The notes under the pieces were generated by a model, which saw only the letters and a list, made by a program, of their open reading frames with translations, was not told the DNA's origin and did not search any database. From an uncultured Oscillospiraceae bacterium (GTDB lineage Bacteria > Bacillota > Clostridia > Oscillospirales > Oscillospiraceae), in the NCBI GenBank assembly GCA_934565415.1, contig CAKTHQ010000017.1, forward strand, positions 1 through 43,927: a stretch of DNA of 43,927 nucleotides. The letters are read 5' to 3'. Position 1 is the stretch's first letter, and each line of letters starts with the position of its first letter. Positions 28,848 to 37,126 of this stretch are shown piece after piece. The position numbers and the translations under genes were made by a program.

Positions 28848-29723
28848 TCAATTTCTGCGGTCAGTCAGGCTCTGGGCCAATGCGATCATATAGGAAGTGT
28901 CCTCGAACGCTGCCAGGCTGCCGATTGCCTCCTGGGTATAGCGATTTACCAGGTCTTCGCACTTTTCCACCCCATATAGGCGGACAAAGGTATTCTTTTC
29001 GCCGTCTACACCTACTGCCTTGCCCAGCTCCTGCTGGGAGCCGATCACATCCAGAATATCATCCCGGATCTGGAACGCCAGCCCTAAGCGGTCCGCAAAC
29101 CGGGCAGCGGCCTCTTTTTGGGCATTGCTGCCACCTCCGGCAATCACACCCAGTACACAGGCACAGCGGATCAAGGCCCCTGTTTTCCGGGACTGAATGT
29201 CCAGAACCTCCTGCTCGGTGCATTCCCGCTGCTCGCTCATAATATCCAGCACCTGCCCGCCGATCATGCCCAAAGAACCGGCACACTGGCTGAGCACCGC
29301 AATGGCAGTGCCCATTTCCTCCGGCTTTTGAAGCTTTGCCCGGGTGGCGACTGCGAAAGCATCCGTCAAAAGAGCATCTCCGGCCAGTACAGCCATACCT
29401 TCCCCAAAGACCTTATGGTTGGTCAGTCTCCCACGGCGGTAGTCGTCGTTATCCATACAGGGCAGATCATCGTGGATCAAGCTGTAGGTATGAATCATCT
29501 CCATGGCGGCGCCAAAGGGCAGGGCCTCGTGATAGTCTCTTCCGCATATCCGGCAAAATTCCAGCGCAAAAATGGGCCGCAACCGCTTTCCACCGGCCAG
29601 GAGGCTATAATTCGCCGCTTCAAAAATAGGCTTTTGGGGCTGTGAATCGAAGGACGCATATATCTCTTTCAGATAGGCCTCGATCTCCCGGCGATACAGG
29701 CTGCTTCTTTCCTCAAACTTCAT
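28848..29723 (-). CDS. ispA: Polyprenyl (farnesyl/geranylgeranyl) diphosphate synthase
   Basis: This 291-residue trans-prenyltransferase joins isoprenyl diphosphates. It has a first Asp-rich motif, DDLPCMDNDDYRRGR (about 83-97), and a second, QIRDDILDVIG (about 217-227). GGKRLRP near residue 43 binds diphosphate. The start overlaps xseB by 11 bp. It lies in the common Clostridia cluster nusB-xseA-xseB-ispA; dxs, often next, is not here. Confidence 0.9.
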   Translation of the reverse strand: MKFEERSSLYRREIEAYLKEIYASFDSQPQKPIFEAANYSLLAGGKRLRPIFALEFCRICGRDYHEALPFGAAMEMIHTYSLIHDDLPCMDNDDYRRGRLTNHKVFGEGMAVLAGDALLTDAFAVATRAKLQKPEEMGTAIAVLSQCAGSLGMIGGQVLDIMSEQRECTEQEVLDIQSRKTGALIRCACVLGVIAGGGSNAQKEAAARFADRLGLAFQIRDDILDVIGSQQELGKAVGVDGEKNTFVRLYGVEKCEDLVNRYTQEAIGSLAAFEDTSYMIALAQSLTDRRN

Positions 29724-29946
29724 CCTGGAACGGCTCCTCTACGGGCTCTCCATCGGCACCGACGGAGATTTTGTTTACCTGCATCTTGGCATCCTCCAGA
29801 AGCTTTCCACAGTCCCGGACAAGCTCTGTGCCCTCCTGAAACAGCTTCAGAGACTCTTCAAGCGCCACATCGCCCCGTTCCATAGCCCGGACGATCTCCT
29901 CCAGCCGCTGCATTTTCTCCTCAAAGGTTTTGCTCTTCGCCTTCAT
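29713..29946 (-). CDS. xseB: Exodeoxyribonuclease VII small subunit
   Basis: This 77-residue helical protein with the usual pattern (FEEKMQRLEEIVRAMERGDV, LEESLKLFQEGTELV) binds XseA to form exonuclease VII. It overlaps xseA by 26 bp and ispA by 11 bp. Confidence 0.9.
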   Translation of the reverse strand: MKAKSKTFEEKMQRLEEIVRAMERGDVALEESLKLFQEGTELVRDCGKLLEDAKMQVNKISVGADGEPVEEPFQDEV

Positions 29947-31150
29947 GGTCTGCCTCCTTTATTGATACAACAGTTGTATTCAGCTTTCCGTCTCCCAAAC
30001 TGACCACAATTTTCTCTCCCGGTGCAGTCTGCTTTACGGAGCGAACCAGTGTTCCCTCTTCTGTTTGCGCCATAGCATAGCCCCGGCTTAAAACCTTCAG
30101 GGGGCTCATGGCATCCAGCTTAGCAACATTCCTCACAAACCGCTGCTGTGTCTTGGACAGCATTTGGTTCTGCGTGGACAAAAGTCGGTTTTTCAAAAGC
30201 AGCAGGTCCTTGCTCTTTTGGTCCAGATAGCCGGTAGGACTGCGCAGTGCCGGGGACGCAGCCAGATGCTCCAGCCGCTGCCCTGCCAACTTCAGCTGGC
30301 GACTCAGTGCGCCTGCCATTGCGGAAGACATTGCATCTAGGCTTTGCGCCAAAGCATCCCGGTCCGGAACTGCCAGCTCGGCACCGTTGCTGGGGGTTGC
30401 TGCCCGAAGGTCCGCAACGTAATCCGCAATGGTCACATCAGGTTCGTGGCCCACAGCGGAAATAACAGGGATCTGGGAATTGAAAATTGCCCAGGCTACC
30501 CGTTCGTCATTAAAGGCCCAAAGGTCTTCAATGGAGCCGCCACCCCGGCCAACGATCAAAAGGTCCGCCATTTTGTGGGCGTTGGCATAGGCAATGGCGG
30601 ATGCAATTTCCTCCGGTGCCTCCGCTCCCTGGACCCGCACAGGCAGAAGCAGGACCTTACACAGGGGGTATCTGGCCCTTAAGATCCGCAAAATATCATG
30701 AACGGCCGCACCGGCAGAGCTTGTGACAATGCCGATGGTTGCGGGGTACTTGGGGATCGGCTTTTTCTTGGCAGGATCAAAAAGCCCCTGCTGGGATAAT
30801 TTCTTCTTTAACGCCTCAAAAGCAGCGTACAGGTCTCCGATACCGTCCATGGCCATAGAGCTGCAATAGAGCTGGTACTGTCCGTCCCGAGGGTATACGG
30901 AGATCCGGCCTAAAGCGATGACCTTCATGCCGCTGGCAGGACGAAACCTTAGGGACAGGGCGTTTCCCTTGAACATGACGCATTTCAGGGCAGACTGCTC
31001 ATCCTTTAGAGTGAAGTAATGGTGCCCGGAGGGATAGAGCTTGTAGTTGCTGATCTCTCCCCGCACTGCTACCTGGGAGAGCATCGGGTCCTCGTTCATA
31101 CGTCCCTGAATATATTCGTTAATTTGGGTAATGGATAAAATCTGGGGCAT
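29921..31150 (-). CDS. xseA: Exodeoxyribonuclease VII large subunit
   Basis: This 409-residue protein has an N-terminal OB-fold (about 1-100, VAVRGEISNYKLYPSGHHYF, KCVMFKGNA) and a catalytic domain (about 125-320) with VTSSAGAAVHDILRIL and IVGRGGGSIEDLWAFNDE. It degrades ssDNA from both ends and acts in repair. GAGG precedes ATG 31150. Confidence 0.95.
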   Translation of the reverse strand: MPQILSITQINEYIQGRMNEDPMLSQVAVRGEISNYKLYPSGHHYFTLKDEQSALKCVMFKGNALSLRFRPASGMKVIALGRISVYPRDGQYQLYCSSMAMDGIGDLYAAFEALKKKLSQQGLFDPAKKKPIPKYPATIGIVTSSAGAAVHDILRILRARYPLCKVLLLPVRVQGAEAPEEIASAIAYANAHKMADLLIVGRGGGSIEDLWAFNDERVAWAIFNSQIPVISAVGHEPDVTIADYVADLRAATPSNGAELAVPDRDALAQSLDAMSSAMAGALSRQLKLAGQRLEHLAASPALRSPTGYLDQKSKDLLLLKNRLLSTQNQMLSKTQQRFVRNVAKLDAMSPLKVLSRGYAMAQTEEGTLVRSVKQTAPGEKIVVSLGDGKLNTTVVSIKEADHEGEEQNL

Positions 31151-31151
31151 T

Positions 31152-32075
31152 TTACACCTCCGTCAGCCGTTTGGCCAGCACGGCCACACCCATGCCGTTA
31201 TCCGTAGAGAATTGAGGCTGGGCGAACACCGGATCTAGGGGTGCTGTCAGCTCCCGCAGCATGGAATTGGAGGCCACGCCGCCGGAAAAAACTACCCGCA
31301 GCCCTGGATAAGCCTTCATTGCCTGCTGGGTAGCAGCAATGACTGCGCCGGAAATACAGCGCAGGGCGAACGCAGCCGTTTCTTCCGGGCTTCTAGAGGA
31401 CGCATAATACTGCTGCACCTTGTTCTGGATCCCGGAAAGGGAGAATTTGCAGTCGGCGCACTTTACCCGGAAGCTGTCCCTTTTTACGGCCTGGGTGCTT
31501 AGAGCGTCCAGGTGCTTTCCCGAGGGAAACGGAAGCCCCAGAAGCTGGCCTGTCCGGTCGATGAGCTGGCCGGCAGAAATATCCGTCGTACCCCCCAGCT
31601 TGGTGCACTTTACGTTTTTTTCATCCGGCTCCACCAGCAGCAGCTCCGTGGTGCCTCCAGAAAGGTGCCAAGCTAGATGAGGCGCATCCATCAATTCCAG
31701 CGCCCCCGCACTCCACAGAGCCGCCGCCACATGACCCTGCTGATGAGAAACCTCCACGAGAGGAACCCCCAGGGCCTGAGAAAGAAGCTTTGCATGAGAA
31801 ATGCCCACCAAAAAGCAGGGCATATAGCTTCCCTCCACTGCACGAGGCTGGGTGCTGACGCCTACCGCAGTAATTTTTTCTCCCTCTATATGGGAAAACA
31901 GCCTGCCGGACAGCTCCGGCAGGCTTTTGATATGGGCAAATACCGCATCCGATTGGCGCAGACCCAGCTCTCCCTGCTTGACGGGCAGCAGCTTAGAGCA
32001 GTTTTCGCCGCTGCAGCCATCAAAATATGCAATAGAAGTGGTATAGTTACTGGTATCAATGCCGATGGTGCCCAT
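31152..32075 (-). CDS. TsaD/Kae1-like M22-family protein
   Basis: This 307-residue ASKHA-fold protein of the TsaD/Kae1 (former peptidase M22) family has an N-terminal GIDTSNYTTSIAY phosphate loop, metal-binding HQQGH near residue 110 and a C-terminal VVFSGGVASNSMLRE nucleotide loop. It is shorter than typical TsaD (about 335-340) and is probably the paralog commonly found between nusB and xseA in Clostridia, with TsaD itself elsewhere. ATG 32075 follows AGGAGG, right after nusB. Confidence 0.8.
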   Translation of the reverse strand: MGTIGIDTSNYTTSIAYFDGCSGENCSKLLPVKQGELGLRQSDAVFAHIKSLPELSGRLFSHIEGEKITAVGVSTQPRAVEGSYMPCFLVGISHAKLLSQALGVPLVEVSHQQGHVAAALWSAGALELMDAPHLAWHLSGGTTELLLVEPDEKNVKCTKLGGTTDISAGQLIDRTGQLLGLPFPSGKHLDALSTQAVKRDSFRVKCADCKFSLSGIQNKVQQYYASSRSPEETAAFALRCISGAVIAATQQAMKAYPGLRVVFSGGVASNSMLRELTAPLDPVFAQPQFSTDNGMGVAVLAKRLTEV

Positions 32076-32076
32076 T

Positions 32077-32532
32077 TCAGGCTTCCTCCTGGGGCAGGCT
32101 CCGGGCGAAAGCACCCAGAATACCGTTGGCAAAAGAACCGGCTTCCTCCCCATCATACATCTTCGCCAGCCGGACTGCCTCAGAAATGGCAACACCGGTG
32201 GGCACATCCTCTACAAAGAGAATCTCATAAATGGCCAGCTGCAGCACGCAGCGGGTCAGCCTGGAAATGCGGGAAATATCCCAGCCAATGGCGAATTTGC
32301 GGATCTGCTCGTTCAGCTCCTCTTCCCGATTGGCAACACCGGAAACCACAGAGTCAATGTAACGCAGCTGAGCAGCGCTGGGACGGTCCGAATAGACAGC
32401 ATTCTCCTGGGACAGGGAAGGATAGTATTCTTTGTCAAGCCGTGCGGCAACTTCCTGCTCCGGCTCCTGGCCGGTAAACTCTCTGGAATAGATCAGATGT
32501 ACAGCCAGCTCTCTGGCATTTCCTCTCGTCAT
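32077..32532 (-). CDS. nusB: Transcription antitermination protein NusB
   Basis: This 151-residue all-helical protein with the NusB pattern (TRGNARELAVHLIYSREFTG, ISRISRLTRCVLQLAIYEIL, SEAVRLAKMYDGEEAGSFAN) binds boxA RNA with NusE in rRNA antitermination. It has AAGGAGAG before the start. Confidence 0.95.
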   Translation of the reverse strand: MTRGNARELAVHLIYSREFTGQEPEQEVAARLDKEYYPSLSQENAVYSDRPSAAQLRYIDSVVSGVANREEELNEQIRKFAIGWDISRISRLTRCVLQLAIYEILFVEDVPTGVAISEAVRLAKMYDGEEAGSFANGILGAFARSLPQEEA

Positions 32533-32541
32533 AGTCTCTCC

Positions 32542-32910
32542 TTATTTTCTGGAAATTCCGCGAACATTCACATTCACGGCGGTCACTTTCACTCCGGTCA
32601 TGGATTCTACAGCCGTAGAAATCGCAGCCTGGACACTATCTGCTACCTCTACCACACTGTAGCCGTAGCGGATGACAATATCCGTATCAATGGAAACGGT
32701 ATTATCCTCCGCAATATAAATCTTCAGGCCTTTACCCCAGTTTTTTACGCCGATAAAGTCTGCTACTTCGTTGCCGGGCATCACGCTCAGGCCGGCGGCA
32801 CCCTCTACCTCTGCAATTGCGTGTTCGGCAATGGCCTCTACTACATCTTCGGAAATCATTACACTGCCATTTTCCTGTGTCTGGCTGATGTACTGCTTGT
32901 ATTCCGCCAT
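32542..32910 (-). CDS. Asp23/Gls24 family envelope stress protein
   Basis: This 122-residue protein has the Asp23 pattern (GSVMISEDVVEAIAEHAIAE, DTDIVIRYGYSVVEVADSVQ, VTAVNVNVRGI). It is the first gene of the nusB operon. The family is membrane-associated and linked to the cell envelope in Firmicutes. GGAGG precedes ATG 32910. Confidence 0.9.
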   Translation of the reverse strand: MAEYKQYISQTQENGSVMISEDVVEAIAEHAIAEVEGAAGLSVMPGNEVADFIGVKNWGKGLKIYIAEDNTVSIDTDIVIRYGYSVVEVADSVQAAISTAVESMTGVKVTAVNVNVRGISRK

Positions 32911-33009
32911 ATAAAAACCTCCTAAATCACTGCGAAACTCTGGCAGCTTCGCATACTTTTGTATATTGTATCACAAATCCAGAAAAATACAACTATTTTC
33001 TATGAACGC

Positions 33010-33045
33010 AAATGCCCGGCGGGAGTATTTTGTCCGCCGGGCAAT
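33010..33045 (-). terminator. Terminator of the ClpP-like gene
   Basis: TGCCCGGCGG and CCGCCGGGCA form a 10-bp stem after the stop of the gene ending at 33050. Confidence 0.85.
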
Positions 33046-33049
33046 ACAT

Positions 33050-33751
33050 TTATGGCTGTTCGTTTTTCTTTTCCGCGTCGATCATTCGATGAAGTGCCGA
33101 AAGTGCGTCATTAAGCCCTCCAAGATGGTCTATAAGGCCGGAAGAAACCGCCTCCTTGCCGTAGAGAATGGTGCCTACATCTGTTGCCATCTCCCCTGTT
33201 GCCATCATATATTTTTCAAAATCCGCTCTGCTTATCCGGGAATTGGCAGTTACGAAGTCTGCAATTTGCTCCTGGATTCGCTGAAAATATCGGAAAGTCT
33301 GCGGTGCACCTACTACAAGCCCGGTCATACGAACGGGATGCACCGTCATGCTAGCGGTGGGCGTGATGAAGGACTCTTTCGTGCATACCGCTAACGGAAT
33401 TCCGATGGAGTGGCCGCCGCCCAAAACCAGAGAAACCGTTGGCTTTTTCATTCCCGAAATCATCTCTGCAATGGCAAGTCCCGCTTCAATGTCACCCCCT
33501 ACGGTATTTAGAAGCAACAGCAGCCCATCTACATCGTCGCTTTCCTCAATTCCAGCCAGAAGAGGTAAAACATGCTCGTATTTGGTGGTTTTTACAGTCT
33601 CCGGAGCGACCTGATGTCCCTCTACCTGGCCAATGATGGTCAGGGTATAGATGTTCCCCCTACTGGACCGGGTCATGTCTGAGCCCAGCTCCAGGATCTG
33701 CTCCCGTTCCTCTTTTTTCATATCCGCATTTTTGTCCGTTTCCATATCCAT
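33050..33751 (-). CDS. tepA: ClpP-like serine protease (TepA/YmfB type)
   Basis: This 233-residue protease-like protein has a nucleophile in GGGHSIGIPLAVC (Ser near 111), a catalytic His in TASMTVHPV and an oxyanion segment NTVGGDIEAGLAIAE. Length and N-terminal extension match Bacillus TepA/YmfB, a cytoplasmic ClpP paralog linked to protein translocation and regulation. AGGAGG precedes the start at 33751. Confidence 0.85.
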   Translation of the reverse strand: MDMETDKNADMKKEEREQILELGSDMTRSSRGNIYTLTIIGQVEGHQVAPETVKTTKYEHVLPLLAGIEESDDVDGLLLLLNTVGGDIEAGLAIAEMISGMKKPTVSLVLGGGHSIGIPLAVCTKESFITPTASMTVHPVRMTGLVVGAPQTFRYFQRIQEQIADFVTANSRISRADFEKYMMATGEMATDVGTILYGKEAVSSGLIDHLGGLNDALSALHRMIDAEKKNEQP

Positions 33752-33799
33752 CCTCCTTTTCTATGTAGGGTACCCCAAAAAAGAGCCGTCAATTCCCTA

Positions 33800-33828
33800 T
33801 TGCGAAAAAGGATAAAATAGAATATAAT
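33800..33828 (+). promoter_or_regulatory. Predicted promoter of the YbaK gene
   Basis: TTGCGA (33800-33805), a 17-bp spacer and a perfect TATAAT (33823-33828) precede the gene at 33847. Confidence 0.7.
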
Positions 33829-33846
33829 ATGAAGCGGTGATTCAAG

Positions 33847-34320
33847 ATGTCTACAAAAACAAATGCTGTCCGCCTGGTTGAAAAGGCCGGCATTGCCTAT
33901 GAAGAAAAGTTCTACGACTATGACGAAAGTGACCTGAGCGGCACCCATGCTGCCCAGGTGCTTGGGATTCCGGAGGAACAGGTATTCAAAACCCTGGTAG
34001 CCCGAGGCACCAAAACCGGAATCAATGTGTTCTGCATCCCCGTGTGCTGTGAGCTGGACCTGAAAAAGGCTGCCAAGGCAGCGGGAGATAAGAATATGGA
34101 GCTGGTAGCTGTCAAAGAGCTTCTGGGCTTGACGGGCTATGTTCGGGGCGGATGCAGTCCCATTGGGATGAAAAAGAAGTATCCTACCTATATGGATGAG
34201 CTATGCCTGCTTTGCGACAGAATCGCGCTTTCCGCCGGAGAGCGGGGACACCAGATGATTGTCCCTCCGGAGGCCATTGCAGAGCTCATCCAAGCAACCA
34301 TTACCGATTTGACGGTATAA
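33847..34320 (+). CDS. ybaK: Cys-tRNA(Pro)/Cys-tRNA(Cys) deacylase (YbaK)
   Basis: This 157-residue YbaK/EbsC protein carries the family pattern GIPEEQVFKTLVARG, CELDLKKAAKAAG and YVRGGCSPIGMKK. It removes wrongly attached cysteine from tRNA-Pro. It probably forms an operon with the TSCPD gene 18 bp downstream. Confidence 0.9.
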   Translation: MSTKTNAVRLVEKAGIAYEEKFYDYDESDLSGTHAAQVLGIPEEQVFKTLVARGTKTGINVFCIPVCCELDLKKAAKAAGDKNMELVAVKELLGLTGYVRGGCSPIGMKKKYPTYMDELCLLCDRIALSAGERGHQMIVPPEAIAELIQATITDLTV

Positions 34321-34337
34321 AGAAAGGAAATGAAACC

Positions 34338-34583
34338 ATGCACTACGAGTACACCACAAAAGGCACCTGTTCCAGAACCATCTTTTTTGATGTAGAGAAT
34401 GGCGTTCTTCACAACGTTGAGTTCATTGGCGGCTGCAACGGCAACCTAAAGGGTATCGGCGCCCTGGTAGAGGGCATGAAAGTAGAAGATGTGATCGACC
34501 GTGTGGACGGCATCCGCTGCGGTACAAAGAGCACCTCCTGCCCCGATCAGCTGGCAAAGGCATTGAAAGAAACCTTGAAGTAA
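34338..34583 (+). CDS. TSCPD-domain protein (TIGR03905 type)
   Basis: This 81-residue protein has TSCPDQLAKAL at residues 67-77, and CSRTIFFDVENG and GGCNGNLKGIG with conserved Cys. It is related to a C-terminal domain of vitamin B12-dependent ribonucleotide reductases. Free-standing copies are common in Clostridia and their role is not clear. ATG 34338 follows AAAGGA. Confidence 0.85.
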   Translation: MHYEYTTKGTCSRTIFFDVENGVLHNVEFIGGCNGNLKGIGALVEGMKVEDVIDRVDGIRCGTKSTSCPDQLAKALKETLK

Positions 34584-34636
34584 ATGTCGCGTCCCATATC
34601 TGGTGTTACTGCCAAACATGGGGCGATATTTTGGGG

Positions 34637-35677
34637 TTACTTCAAATATTCATCCAGAGCTTTAAATTGGGCTCTGGATTTTTCTTTCAGGGAAGAAATA
34701 TCCAACCGCCCCTTTTCTTCCGTTGCGAACGTAAATAAAGTTTCTCCGGTCATTTCTTCCCGCTCCATGGCATTCCACATAGGCCCTCGGAAATCGCAGT
34801 CCTGCAAAACCTGGGTTTGCTTGCTGCTGTAGACAATGGGAACGACATTTTTTCCCATAACCCACCCCAGAATCATGGCGTGGAACCGGGTTGCCACAAT
34901 GGTTTTGCAGGTGTTCATCTCCCCAAGAAAAGCCCTTGAGTTCCCACGGTAAGTACTGACTGCTATTTTTTCCCGTCGAGGGATTTTTTGCAGAATGGCT
35001 GCAATAGCCTCCTCGTCCCCTTCTGATTTGCAGAAGCTTAGTATGCGCACGGGAACATTCTGTTCGATGCAACGCATACACAGCTGTGCAATCGCTTCGT
35101 AATAGGTTTCCCGGAGGGCATCCTTTTGAAACACCCCTTTTTGGGATACTACGCTGATGCCGATCCCCGACCCTTCTTGGGCGGGCAGTCCCGTCTCGTA
35201 GTCAAAAAGCACATCCGGTGCCCAAGACACATTGGGCAGATCCGAGAATTTTTCATAGGAAGCGCTGTCCCGGAAGCAGCAACCATTGGCCTTTTTGATA
35301 GCTGCCCTTAACTGGTGAAAAAACTCCGGGGAGTATTTTTTTTCGCAGTTGGCTCCAATGAGAAAGCTAGGCTGCCCCGGCTGAACAAAGTCCAGTGGTG
35401 CCCCTTCCCAAAGAATGGATCCGCCGATTGTTACGGACGCATTCATTCCCCGGCCGTCAAAAAGGTCTTGGCGGTGCATCAGGTGATTTCCCTTTCTGCG
35501 AATTCGATCCCAGTTATTGGGCAGGCGTACATTTACCGCTCCCTGAAATGGCTTTTGATTTTCCCCGACTGCGTAGAGAAAAAAGCGAACCTTAGGGTAC
35601 TTCTTGGCCAAATGCAGCACAAACAGATCATCCCCCAGATTGCTTTGACAATAGGCGCGGACAAGTATTTTTTTCAT
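34637..35677 (-). CDS. Polysaccharide pyruvyl transferase family protein
   Basis: This 346-residue protein has an N-terminal AYCQSNLGDDLFVLHLAKKY segment typical of the family, a central nucleotide-binding half and CKTIVATRFHAMILGWVMGK near residue 270. The family adds pyruvate to wall polysaccharides (CsaB-like). The acceptor here is unknown. ATG 35677 is chosen over an upstream start because the homologous N-terminus begins with MKKILVRAY. Confidence 0.8.
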   Translation of the reverse strand: MKKILVRAYCQSNLGDDLFVLHLAKKYPKVRFFLYAVGENQKPFQGAVNVRLPNNWDRIRRKGNHLMHRQDLFDGRGMNASVTIGGSILWEGAPLDFVQPGQPSFLIGANCEKKYSPEFFHQLRAAIKKANGCCFRDSASYEKFSDLPNVSWAPDVLFDYETGLPAQEGSGIGISVVSQKGVFQKDALRETYYEAIAQLCMRCIEQNVPVRILSFCKSEGDEEAIAAILQKIPRREKIAVSTYRGNSRAFLGEMNTCKTIVATRFHAMILGWVMGKNVVPIVYSSKQTQVLQDCDFRGPMWNAMEREEMTGETLFTFATEEKGRLDISSLKEKSRAQFKALDEYLK

Positions 35678-35741
35678 GTAAGGTCCCCTTTCTGTTTTTA
35701 ATGCATCATACCATATCTTTTGCTCCAACGCAAGGACCCTC

Positions 35742-35770
35742 TTGCAGTTCTGATGCCGCTATGATATGAT
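35742..35770 (+). promoter_or_regulatory. Predicted promoter of the HAD phosphatase gene
   Basis: TTGCAG (35742-35747), 17-bp spacer and TATGAT (35765-35770) lie just upstream of the gene starting at 35796. Confidence 0.6.
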
Positions 35771-35795
35771 AAAATAAATGAGAAAGGATGATTAT

Positions 35796-36446
35796 ATGAA
35801 ACATAAAGCTGTGCTGTTTGACCTGGATGGAACGCTGACCGACTCCGGAGAGGGCATTATCAATTGCGCGCAATATGCCTTCCGGCAGATGGGATATCCG
35901 GTGCCGCCTCGGGAAGCAATGAATGTCTTTATTGGTCCACCTCTGTGGGGGACCTTTGAGGCGTTTGGCATTCCAAAGGAGCGGACCGAGGAAGCCGTGC
36001 AGATTTTTCGCAGCCGCTATGTTCCCATTGGGAAATTTGAGAATAAACCCTATGAGGGTATCCGGGAGCTCCTGGAAACCCTTGGTGCTCAGGGCTGGGA
36101 GCGATATGTGGCCACCTCCAAACCGGAAGAGACAGCTAAGGAAATTCTGGAGCATTTCGATATGGACCAGTATTTCGACTGCATCTGCGGTGCCAGCATT
36201 GAACACAATCTTTATGAAAAGGACCAGGTGATTGCCTATCTTTTGGGAAAAACGCAGCCCGGCGACTTGCGGGTCATGGTGGGCGATACCAAATACGATG
36301 TGATTGGCGCTGCGGCTCACAAAATCCCAACCATAGGAGTATCCTGGGGTTACGGAAAGGCCCAGGAAATGCTGGATGCCGGAGCCATTGGCATTGCAGC
36401 CACTCCGGAAGAATTGCTCCAAATGCTCAATGAACAAGTGCTTTAA
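35796..36446 (+). CDS. HAD-superfamily hydrolase (phosphoglycolate phosphatase-like)
   Basis: This 216-residue haloacid dehalogenase-type phosphatase has motif I FDLDGTLTDS (8-17), motif II VATSKPEE (about 106) and motif III MVGDTKYDVIGA (about 164). It belongs to the Gph/PpaX-like subgroup. The substrate is not predictable. ATG 35796 follows AGAAAGGA. Confidence 0.9.
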   Translation: MKHKAVLFDLDGTLTDSGEGIINCAQYAFRQMGYPVPPREAMNVFIGPPLWGTFEAFGIPKERTEEAVQIFRSRYVPIGKFENKPYEGIRELLETLGAQGWERYVATSKPEETAKEILEHFDMDQYFDCICGASIEHNLYEKDQVIAYLLGKTQPGDLRVMVGDTKYDVIGAAAHKIPTIGVSWGYGKAQEMLDAGAIGIAATPEELLQMLNEQVL

Positions 36447-36447
36447 A

Positions 36448-36489
36448 ATGATCCCCCATTTTCCAGAGTCTTGGAAAATGGGGGATCGC
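36448..36489. terminator. Terminator between HAD and carD genes
   Basis: GATCCCCCATTTTCC and GGAAAATGGGGGATC form a perfect 15-bp stem between the convergent genes. Confidence 0.85.
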
Positions 36490-37002
36490 TTATACGGTTT
36501 GGGGCTGCATTAAGTGCTTTCGCAAATACTGCAGAGCCTCTTGGAAGTCAAGACTTAAGACAGCGGCAATCTCTCCGGACAAAACTTTTTCTGCATCGTG
36601 GAGAAAAGCTTCATCACAAACATGGAGCTTTCTCCCTTGCTCCCGCATTTTATCCCGGTGCTCATAAATAGTATGGACCGTTTGCATCAGCGTTTGCCGA
36701 TTAATGGTACTGGACTGCTCCCGATAAAACTGTTTACGCCTGTTTTCATCTTGAATCCAGTTACTTTCATAAATCGCGTCATTCTGAAAGAGTTCTTCCA
36801 GCTCTTCGGAACTGAGTAATTGGGTAAGTTTATTCATGGCCACGGCATTATGCATGGGGACCATGTACTGGCTTCCACTTTTGCTGACAGGCTCTAAAAC
36901 CAAATACTGCCGGGGTATCCGGTCTACTACCTGCTCCTGTATCTGGCTGACCCGGCACACACCGTGGACACCATAAACGACCAGCTCTCCCAACTGAAAC
37001 AT
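36490..37002 (-). CDS. CarD-family transcription regulator
   Basis: This 170-residue protein has an N-terminal RNA-polymerase-interacting Tudor-like domain (LGELVVYGVHGVCRVSQIQE, YLVLEPVSKSGSQYMVPM) and a helical C-terminal domain that binds promoter DNA (SSTINRQTLMQTVHTIYEHR). It stabilises open promoter complexes in the CarD family. AGGAGG precedes ATG 37002. Confidence 0.9.
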   Translation of the reverse strand: MFQLGELVVYGVHGVCRVSQIQEQVVDRIPRQYLVLEPVSKSGSQYMVPMHNAVAMNKLTQLLSSEELEELFQNDAIYESNWIQDENRRKQFYREQSSTINRQTLMQTVHTIYEHRDKMREQGRKLHVCDEAFLHDAEKVLSGEIAAVLSLDFQEALQYLRKHLMQPQTV

Positions 37003-37126
37003 CTCTTTTGTTCCTCCTTGACTTTTATCTGTTCCAATGATATAATATCAAATCTTTGCTAAAATTTCACGTTGGCATTTTGACGAAATTTTACTTCTAA
37101 ATTCGACATTTTCTTCAAAAATCTTA

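Noticed and set aside
35706..36437. A 243-codon minus-strand frame
   Set aside because: It is the antisense shadow of the HAD phosphatase gene, which has all motifs and a ribosome binding site.
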